A DNA stretch of 10,594 bases from Chloroflexota bacterium (GTDB taxonomy: Bacteria; Chloroflexota; Limnocylindria; QHBO01). The stretch lies in contig JAHWJN010000035.1 of assembly GCA_019348395.1 (NCBI GenBank), positions 1-10,594 of the forward strand, given 5' to 3'. Shown one piece after another: positions 6,138 to 10,594 of the stretch. The first letter of the stretch is position 1, and every line of letters starts with the position of its first letter. The notes beneath the pieces are model-generated. The model searched no databases. It was not told where the DNA came from and worked only from the letters and a program-made list of their open reading frames with translations. The translations under genes and the position numbers were made by a program.

Positions 6138-7285
6138 GCGCGGGCCGTGCCGGCGGCGGCCCCCGCGCGGGCGTCGCGCAGCGCCCGGCCCGCGAGCTGG
6201 GCGTGGAGCTGCCCGCAGGCAGCGTCGATCTCCCGGCCGCGGGTGTCCCGCACGGTGACGGGCACTCCCCCGGCCTCCAGCTGCGCCACGAACCGGCGGA
6301 TTCCCTCCGGCGGTGTGCCGCTCCAGCGCGACCCGGGCGTCGGATTCAATGGAATGAGGTTGACGTGCGACCGCCAGCCTTCGGCCAGCTCCACCAGTCC
6401 GCCGGCCTGCTCGGGGGTGTCGTTCACGCCGTGGATCATCACGTACTCGAGGCTCACCCGGCGGCCGGTTCGCGCGGCGAACCGCCGCCCGGCGGCGACG
6501 ACCTCTGCCACCGGCCACTTGCGATTGATGGGCACCAGCTCGTCGCGGAGCGAATCAGTGGCGGCATGCAGGCTGATCGCGAGGTTGACCTGCGGGAGCT
6601 CCTCGACCATGCGGTCCATGGCCGGCACGACGCCAGACGTGCTGACAGTGATATGGCGAGCACCGATCCCGAGCCGGTCGGGATCGTTCAGCATGTGAAC
6701 CGCCTCGAACACGCGGTCGGCGTTGTTCAATGGCTCGCCCATGCCCATGAAGACGATGTTGTAGTGGCCACGGCTCGCATCGCCGAGTGCACGCCATGGG
6801 GGCCGATGCCAGTGGAGGACCTGGTCGACGATCTCGGCGGGCGTCAGCTGCCGCCCGAACCCGGCCTGACCGGTGGCGCAGAACGGGCAGTTGACGGCAC
6901 AGCCTGCCTGCGAGCTGATGCAGATCGTCGTCCGCTCCGCGGCGGCGCCGCGGGCCGGGTACCGCATCAGGACCGACTCGATCCGCTGGCCGTCGGCGAG
7001 CTCGTGCACTGCCTTCGCCGTCATCCCGCCATCGGCGCCGATCACGTGGCTGTCGGCGATCGTCGAGAAGCGGAACGCGTCGGCGAGCGCATCGCGCAGC
7101 GCCGCGGGCAAATCGGTCAGGTCGGCGAAGCCGGCGGCATCGGTGCGATGCGCCCCGGCCAGGATCTGTCGCGCCCGGTATGCGGGCTCGCCGCGGGCTG
7201 CGAGCCACGCGGCGAGCGATGGAACGTCGACCTCGCTGATCGCGGGCGACGGCCCCACGACCGGGAGCTCAGTGGCGTCGGCCAA
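6134..7285 (-). CDS. rlmN: Dual-specificity 23S rRNA/tRNA adenine-C2 methyltransferase RlmN
   Basis: RlmN is a radical-SAM enzyme that makes 2-methyladenosine at A2503 of 23S rRNA and at A37 of some tRNAs, affecting translational accuracy. In a 383-residue frame the iron-sulfur motif CAVNCPFC gives Cys129, Cys133 and Cys136. The two mechanistic cysteines are Cys122 (seven residues before the cluster motif, as in E. coli Cys118) and Cys357 in AACGQL. GMGEPL (181-186), NLAISLHA (234-241) and LIPLNPTPGS (310-319) are also typical. The start is uncertain. The longest frame begins with TTG at 7285-7283, overlaps the yugP end by 17 bases and has no Shine-Dalgarno sequence. GTG at 7258-7256 would give 374 residues with a ten-base gap after yugP and a weak GAG upstream. 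The C-terminal tail is Ala/Arg-rich and unconserved-looking. Confidence 0.95.
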   Translation of the reverse strand: MADATELPVVGPSPAISEVDVPSLAAWLAARGEPAYRARQILAGAHRTDAAGFADLTDLPAALRDALADAFRFSTIADSHVIGADGGMTAKAVHELADGQRIESVLMRYPARGAAAERTTICISSQAGCAVNCPFCATGQAGFGRQLTPAEIVDQVLHWHRPPWRALGDASRGHYNIVFMGMGEPLNNADRVFEAVHMLNDPDRLGIGARHITVSTSGVVPAMDRMVEELPQVNLAISLHAATDSLRDELVPINRKWPVAEVVAAGRRFAARTGRRVSLEYVMIHGVNDTPEQAGGLVELAEGWRSHVNLIPLNPTPGSRWSGTPPEGIRRFVAQLEAGGVPVTVRDTRGREIDAACGQLHAQLAGRALRDARAGAAAGTARA

Positions 7286-7988
7286 AGATGAGGTACGCGT
7301 AGTACAGGAAGGTCAGCAGCGCCGTCAGGGCCCCCGCCACATACGTCCAGGCAGCGGCCTTCAGCACGGCGCGGGCGCCATCCTGCCGCTCGCCGGTCAT
7401 GCCGAGCCCATTGACGAAGGCGAGCGCCTTGCCCGATGCGCCGATCTCGACCGGCAACGTCGCGAAGGTGAAGAGCACCGCGGCGCCGAACGCGAACAGC
7501 CCGACGATGGCCAGCCCGGTGACCTGGAAGATCACGCCGGCGATGATGAGCCATGGGGCGATGTTGCCGCCGAACTGCGACGCCGGCACGAGCGCCTGCC
7601 GCAGCGCCATCATCGGATCCTTTTCCTGGTGCTGGAGCGCATGACCGACCTCGTGGGCGATGACCGCCGCGGCGGCCACCGACAGCCGCGTCCCGCCGCG
7701 CGCTCCGACGGCCTCCAGCGCCGAGGCGTCGGCGACCTGGGTGGAGACGCGCAGGATCTTGCCGCGCGGGTCGTAGTGATCGGTCAGCTGCCCGGGGGTC
7801 GGCTCGATGCGGACGTGCTGCAGTCCCTGCCGGTCCAGCAGCTGTCGGGCGAAGTCGAACGCGTCCATCGAGATGCCCGAGTCGACCTTCGACCACCGGG
7901 CATAGGTCGACTTGACGCGCCACGCCGCCCAGCCGGTGATGGCAAGGGTGGCGATGAAGACGAGGATGTAGAGCGGGTCGAAGATCAT
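7269..7988 (-). CDS. YugP-type membrane zinc metallopeptidase
   Basis: This is a predicted neutral zinc metallopeptidase of the YugP family (DUF/peptidase membrane family), anchored in the cytoplasmic membrane; its substrate is not established. The 239-residue protein opens MIFDPLYILV with a first membrane helix (about 6-24). It then has the family's KSTYARWSKVDS segment and the gluzincin motif HEVGH (112-116; His112, Glu113, His116). Hydrophobic stretches lie at about 146-175 and 212-235. LPVEIGASGKAL (178-189), with Glu181, is the likely third-ligand region. The start is ATG at 7988-7986 with GGAGGT at 8005-8000, a rather long 11-base spacing. It is the first gene of a minus-strand run continuing into rlmN, rpe, the lipoprotein gene and dtd. 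From memory, Clostridia-type clusters carry a yugP-like gene between fmt and rsmB/rlmN, which fits this position. Confidence 0.92.
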   Translation of the reverse strand: MIFDPLYILVFIATLAITGWAAWRVKSTYARWSKVDSGISMDAFDFARQLLDRQGLQHVRIEPTPGQLTDHYDPRGKILRVSTQVADASALEAVGARGGTRLSVAAAAVIAHEVGHALQHQEKDPMMALRQALVPASQFGGNIAPWLIIAGVIFQVTGLAIVGLFAFGAAVLFTFATLPVEIGASGKALAFVNGLGMTGERQDGARAVLKAAAWTYVAGALTALLTFLYYAYLIFGRRH

Positions 7989-7999
7989 GCGTGCTGCCC

Positions 8000-8005
8000 A
8001 CCTCC
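8000..8005 (-). promoter_or_regulatory. Shine-Dalgarno sequence of the yugP-type gene
   Basis: GGAGGT on the minus strand is a full-strength anti-16S match. It lies 11 bases from the ATG at 7988, longer than the usual 5-9. It is the only good site in the leader and supports that start. Confidence 0.6.
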
Positions 8006-8020
8006 GAGAGGGCGGTCCCG

Positions 8021-8026
8021 AGTATA
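8021..8026 (-). promoter_or_regulatory. Candidate -10 element of the yugP-rlmN-rpe-lipoprotein-dtd run
   Basis: TATACT on the minus strand differs from TATAAT at one position and stands out in GC-rich surroundings. Initiation near 8014 would give a leader of about 26 bases containing the GGAGGT site. No TTGACA-like -35 is seen at 16-18 bases upstream (AGGAAG at 17), so the call rests on the -10 and its position. Confidence 0.4.
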
Positions 8027-8061
8027 TCCGACCATCGAACCGGCTTCCTCAGGCGCCACCC

Positions 8062-8084
8062 GCCGGTCCGGCACGCAGCCTGCG
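8062..8084. repeat. Two adjacent 11-bp palindromes between yugP and the BON gene
   Basis: GCCGGTCCGGC (8062-8072) and CGCAGCCTGCG (8074-8084) each have perfect 5-base arms around one central base. Their centres are 12 bases apart, close to one helical turn. They lie in the 142-base divergent intergenic region, 47 bases before the BON gene start, and could be operator sites. The two have different sequences and short GC-rich arms, so chance is a real possibility. Confidence 0.35.
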
Positions 8085-8118
8085 GAGTACCGGGGCAGAC
8101 CATGAACCGACTCGTACC

Positions 8119-8124
8119 GAGGAG
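8119..8124 (+). promoter_or_regulatory. Ribosome binding site fixing the start of the BON-domain gene
   Basis: GAGGAG lies six bases before ATG at 8131. It picks this start over the longer open frame that runs back to 7987, whose extra 48 residues would be low-complexity sequence. Confidence 0.75.
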
Positions 8125-8130
8125 ATCCCC

Positions 8131-8706
8131 ATGAACCTGTTCGAGCGCCTGCTCTCCCGCGGGGAGGAGGCCACCCACGAGACCACGCGACGGGCCCGGC
8201 TCGCCGTACGCGGTGAGGAGTCCGGCGGCTTCCTGCGCCGTCTGCTGATCGTCGCGGGATCGGCCGTCGCCGGCGCCGCCGCGGCGATGCTGCTGGATCC
8301 GGCGCGCGGCCGGACGCGGCGAGCGCGCCTGGCCGACCAGGCCGCCGCCACGGTACGTCGCGGCGTGCGGACGGCGGAGCGCACCGCCCGCCGTGTTCAG
8401 AGCGAGGTCAGCGGCCGCATCACGGCGATGCAGCATGCCGGGGACGAGGGCGACCCCTTCCCCGATGACGTGACCCTCGCCGACCGCGTCCAGACCGAGC
8501 TGTTCCGCGACCCCTCCGTGCCGAAGGGCCAGCTCAACGTGAACGTCGAGCGCGGCATCGTCGTGCTCCGGGGCGAGGTGCCCGACGAGACGATGCGTGG
8601 CGAGCTCGTGAGCCGCGTCGAGGCGATGCCCGGCGTGTGGGCCGTCCGCAACCTCCTGCACCTGCCCGGTGAGGCGGCCCCGCAGCAGGTCGTCGCCGCC
8701 TCCTAG
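8131..8706 (+). CDS. BON-domain membrane protein with YtxH-like segment
   Basis: This is a 191-residue protein of unknown specific function. An amphipathic, charged N-terminus (MNLFERLLSRGEEATHET) precedes one predicted membrane helix (about 34-55, LLIVAGSAVAGAAAAMLL). The helix is followed directly by DPARGRTRRARLADQ, the basic post-helix pattern common in YtxH-like and BON proteins. A helical, Arg-rich stretch (about 70-100) leads to a BON domain (about 113-180): TLADRVQTELFRDPSV, GQLNVNVERGIVVLRGEV, and VSRVEAMPGVWAVRNLLHL. BON domains are found in OsmY and in secretins and are thought to bind phospholipid or mediate envelope contacts. The start is ATG 8131 with GAGGAG at 8119-8124. The gene stands alone on the plus strand, divergent from the yugP-type protease. 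Its TAG stop shares the CTAG with the fmt stop, so there is no room for a terminator. Confidence 0.88.
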   Translation: MNLFERLLSRGEEATHETTRRARLAVRGEESGGFLRRLLIVAGSAVAGAAAAMLLDPARGRTRRARLADQAAATVRRGVRTAERTARRVQSEVSGRITAMQHAGDEGDPFPDDVTLADRVQTELFRDPSVPKGQLNVNVERGIVVLRGEVPDETMRGELVSRVEAMPGVWAVRNLLHLPGEAAPQQVVAAS

Positions 8707-9659
8707 CGAGCCGCATCCTCCGGCCGGCCGGCCCCGAGCAGGACGTGCTCGCGGGCCAGGCCGCGCCGCCATGCATCCGCGGACATCGCGGGCCGGCCCT
8801 GCGGCTGGACGATCTCGAGCTGCAGCGCCCCCGTCCCGGCGGCTACACACGGCGCCTCTCCCGGCAGCAGCGCCCCGATCGGCACGTCGTCGACCCCGGG
8901 CACCGGGCGCGCGCGGCGGATGTGCAGGCGCCGCCCGTCGATGGTGGTCCACGCTCCGGGCCACGGCTGCAGCGCCCTCACCTTGCGGTCGATCTCCTCT
9001 GCCGGCCGACGCCAGTCGATCCATCCGTCGTCGCGGCTGAACGGATGCACGTGGGTGGCGAGGGAAGCGTCCTGTGTCTCGAACGTCAGATCGCCGTCCG
9101 CCCACCGTTCGAGCTCGGGCGGGAGGACCTCCGCCGCCAGGTCGGCCAGCGCCGCCTCCAGCTCGGGGGTTGTCTCGCGACCGGTGAGGGGCACCGACCA
9201 CTGCGCAACGATCGGCCCGGCGTCGAGCTCCGGCGTCATCACCATCAGCGTCACGCCACCCTCGGCGTCGCCGGCGAGGATGGTCCCGGCCACCGGGGCC
9301 GCACCTCGATGGCGCGGCAGCAGCGACGGGTGGACGTTCAACGCCGGGCGCGGAGCCATGTCGAGCAGATCCCGCGGCACCAGCTGACCGTAGGAGACGA
9401 GCAGCAGCCCGTCAGGCCGGAATGCGCGGAGCGCCTCTCGCGCCTCGTCGCTCCGCAGCCGTCCGGGAGCCAGGACGCGCATGCCATGCTCGCGCGCGTA
9501 CGCGGCGATCGGCGCGGCCCGCATGCGCAGCCGGCGCCCAGCCGGTCGGTCGGGCTGGCTGATCACGAGCATCTCGTCGGCCATGGCTGCCACTCGACGG
9601 AGCAGCGGCAGGCCGAACGCGCCCGTGCCGAGAAAGGCGATTCGCCCGATGCGACCCAC
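8703..9659 (-). CDS. fmt: Methionyl-tRNA formyltransferase (Fmt)
   Basis: Fmt transfers a formyl group from 10-formyltetrahydrofolate to the amino group of Met-tRNA(fMet), preparing the initiator tRNA. The 318-residue product is of normal length. The N-terminal formyltransferase fold opens RIAFLGTGAFG and includes SQPDRPAGRRLR (34-45). The catalytic triad is visible as Asn108 and His110 in NVHPSLLPRHRGAAP (108-122) and Asp146 in MTPELDAGPI (141-150). The C-terminal tRNA-binding domain (about 205-310) contains IDWRRPAEEIDRKVRALQPWPGAWT. The start is GTG at 9659-9657. It shares one base with the def stop (TAGTG), so translation is probably coupled to def. Its stop overlaps the stop of the convergent BON gene. 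In many bacteria rsmB follows fmt; it is absent here. Confidence 0.97.
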   Translation of the reverse strand: MGRIGRIAFLGTGAFGLPLLRRVAAMADEMLVISQPDRPAGRRLRMRAAPIAAYAREHGMRVLAPGRLRSDEAREALRAFRPDGLLLVSYGQLVPRDLLDMAPRPALNVHPSLLPRHRGAAPVAGTILAGDAEGGVTLMVMTPELDAGPIVAQWSVPLTGRETTPELEAALADLAAEVLPPELERWADGDLTFETQDASLATHVHPFSRDDGWIDWRRPAEEIDRKVRALQPWPGAWTTIDGRRLHIRRARPVPGVDDVPIGALLPGEAPCVAAGTGALQLEIVQPQGRPAMSADAWRRGLAREHVLLGAGRPEDAAR

Positions 9660-10234
9660 TAGATCCCGGCAGCCGTCTCTCTGGTGACCCCGTCCACGGC
9701 CTCGCCCTCGTCGGCTCCCGGCGCATCCCCATCATCGTCGTCGGACGGTTCTCGGACCCGCACGAGCTCCTCGAGGGACTCCAGGTGATCGACGTAGAGA
9801 CGGCCATTGAGGTGGTCGATCTCGTGCTGCAGGGCGCGGGCAAAGAGCTCCTCGCCCTTGACGCGAAACTCCCTGCCGTGCCGGTCTCGCGCCTTGACGG
9901 TGACTTTCGCGGATCGAGGCGTCTCGGCGACATAGCCCGGGATGGACAGGCATCCCTCCCAGTCGAGCTGCTCGCCGGAGGACTTCACGACCTCCGGATT
10001 CACCAGCTCCGTCACGCGGTCATCGACCTCGATCACCGTGACCTTCAGCGGCACGCCGATCTGGTTTGCGGCGAGGCCCACGCCGGGCGCATCCCGCATG
10101 GTTTCGAGCATGTCATCGAGGAGCCGATGCAGGCTTGCGTCAAAGGAGGAGACCCGCTTCGTGCGCTCGCGCAGAATGGGCGCCTCGGCGGTGAGGATGG
10201 GTCGGATCGCCATGGCGTCGAGCATTGTAGCCAT
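9659..10234 (-). CDS. def: Peptide deformylase (Def)
   Basis: Def removes the N-formyl group from nascent proteins at the ribosome exit, using an active-site metal (usually iron). The 191-residue protein shows all three family motifs: GVGLAANQIG (51-60), EGCLSIPG (93-100) with metal ligand Cys95, and QHEIDHLNG (136-144) with ligands His137 and His141 and catalytic Glu138. The acidic tail (about 162-191, including SDDDDGD) goes beyond the catalytic fold and is variable in the family. The start is ATG at 10234-10232, in a one-base overlap with the priA stop (TGATG). A GGAG lies 11 bases upstream. Internal ATGs at 10225 and 10213 have no better site. The order priA-def-fmt is widespread in bacteria and pairs the two enzymes of N-formylmethionine metabolism. 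Confidence 0.97.
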   Translation of the reverse strand: MATMLDAMAIRPILTAEAPILRERTKRVSSFDASLHRLLDDMLETMRDAPGVGLAANQIGVPLKVTVIEVDDRVTELVNPEVVKSSGEQLDWEGCLSIPGYVAETPRSAKVTVKARDRHGREFRVKGEELFARALQHEIDHLNGRLYVDHLESLEELVRVREPSDDDDGDAPGADEGEAVDGVTRETAAGI

Positions 10235-10594
10235 CAGAGCAGTGACTCCGGGTCGACATCGATCGCCACGCCCGGCGGCGCACGCTCCAGGGCGGCGCCC
10301 CGCGACTCGGCATCCGGCGCGCGGACCAGCACGTGGTACCGGTAGCGTCCCGCCCGCCGCGCGACGTACGAGGGCAGCGGACCGAGCACGTCGACGGCGT
10401 CGGTCGCCACGGCCGCCGCCGCCTGGCGCCCGCGCTCCTCGGCGCGGCCCCGATCGGGATCCGAGATGAGCAAGCGCGCAAGGACGCTGAACGGCGGGTA
10501 GCCGAGCAGCCGACGACGGAGCAGCTCCTCGTCGGCGAACCCGTCGACGTCCAGGGCGGCGGCGTGTCGCACTGCGTAGTGACCCGGCGCGTAG
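10234..10594 (-). CDS. priA: Primosomal protein N' (PriA), C-terminal end only
   Basis: PriA is the replication-restart protein that recognises abandoned forks and loads the primosome. Only the last roughly 120 residues are inside the window; the frame runs open off the right edge. Recognisable features are YAPGHYAVRHAAALD at the edge, then FADEELLRRRLLGYPPFSVLARLLIS (the RxxxxYPPF signature), VLGPLPSYVARRAGRYRYHVLVRA (the GPxP...L.(K/R)..G.YR(Y/W) segment) and the ending VAIDVDPESLL, which matches the family's IDVDPxSxL terminus. The helicase motifs and zinc-binding cysteines lie upstream, outside the window, so whether the gene is intact there cannot be judged. Some actinobacterial-type PriA homologs lack helicase activity. 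Its TGA overlaps the def ATG by one base. Confidence 0.93.
   Translation of the reverse strand, partial: YAPGHYAVRHAAALDVDGFADEELLRRRLLGYPPFSVLARLLISDPDRGRAEERGRQAAAAVATDAVDVLGPLPSYVARRAGRYRYHVLVRAPDAESRGAALERAPPGVAIDVDPESLL

Noticed and set aside
6138..6518. N-terminal extension of rpe into rlmN
   Set aside because: The extra residues are Arg/Gly-rich without family similarity. The ATGA overlap at 6137 gives the standard Rpe N-terminus.
7987..8130. Longer start for the BON-domain protein
   Set aside because: The upstream ATG at 7987 lacks a ribosome binding site and would overlap the yugP start. ATG 8131 has GAGGAG at ideal spacing.
7117..9201. A 694-codon minus-strand frame across rlmN, yugP, the BON gene and fmt
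   Set aside because: It is out of frame with three recognised minus-strand genes and antisense to the BON gene. The sequence is low-complexity and shows no motif.
10204..10225. Internal ATG starts for def (10225 and 10213)
   Set aside because: Neither has a Shine-Dalgarno sequence. The first ATG has GGAG upstream and the TGATG coupling to priA.
1..10594. tRNA genes, CRISPR arrays, insertion sequences, integrases or phage genes
   Set aside because: Intergenic space is minimal (longest 142 bases). No regularly spaced repeats, transposase motifs or terminal inverted repeats were seen.

Overview
The window is dense, GC-rich bacterial chromosome made almost entirely of housekeeping genes. It contains eleven complete protein genes and two genes cut by the window edges. 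The high GC content, frequent non-ATG starts, a carboxypeptidase-regulatory-like plus DUF4015 lipoprotein and the gene order suggest a GC-rich member of Chloroflexota (Limnocylindria-like) or a neighbouring deep lineage. That placement is an inference from memory of gene order and was not tested. No mobile elements, CRISPR arrays, tRNA or rRNA genes were seen. No gene-free stretch exceeds 142 bases.

Layout, in transcriptional order. (1) At the right edge, on the minus strand, priA (C-terminal part only), def and fmt follow with 1-base overlaps, joining replication restart to N-formylmethionine metabolism. (2) A plus-strand gene for a BON-domain membrane protein (8131-8706) runs into the end of fmt; the two stop codons share one CTAG. 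(3) Divergent from it is a minus-strand run: a YugP-type membrane zinc protease, rlmN, rpe, a DUF4015 lipoprotein with an apparent CTG start, and dtd with a TTG start. These genes overlap or lie within a few bases of each other, which indicates one transcript. (4) The plus-strand gene rpmB (3124-3315) faces the end of dtd. (5) Divergent from rpmB is a second minus-strand run: recG, rsmD and coaD, overlapping by 1 and 4 bases, with coaD cut by the left edge.

The order priA-def-fmt-yugP-rlmN-rpe-(rpmB)-recG-rsmD-coaD is a condensed form of the translation and cell-envelope cluster known from Firmicutes. Several genes usually found in it (rsmB, the PP2C phosphatase/PASTA kinase pair, rsgA, the thiamine pyrophosphokinase gene, the Asp23/FakA pair) are absent here, and rpmB is inverted. 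Most products act on translation quality or ribosome maturation: Def, Fmt, RlmN, RsmD, Dtd and L28.

I found no clearly new system. The points most worth a second look are a near-perfect 20-bp palindrome between recG and rpmB that carries a -10-like element on each strand (implying a leaderless recG mRNA), a hairpin at the predicted 5' end of the rpmB mRNA, the CTG-started lipoprotein, an altered active-site motif in CoaD, and the divergent pairing of a BON membrane protein with a membrane protease.
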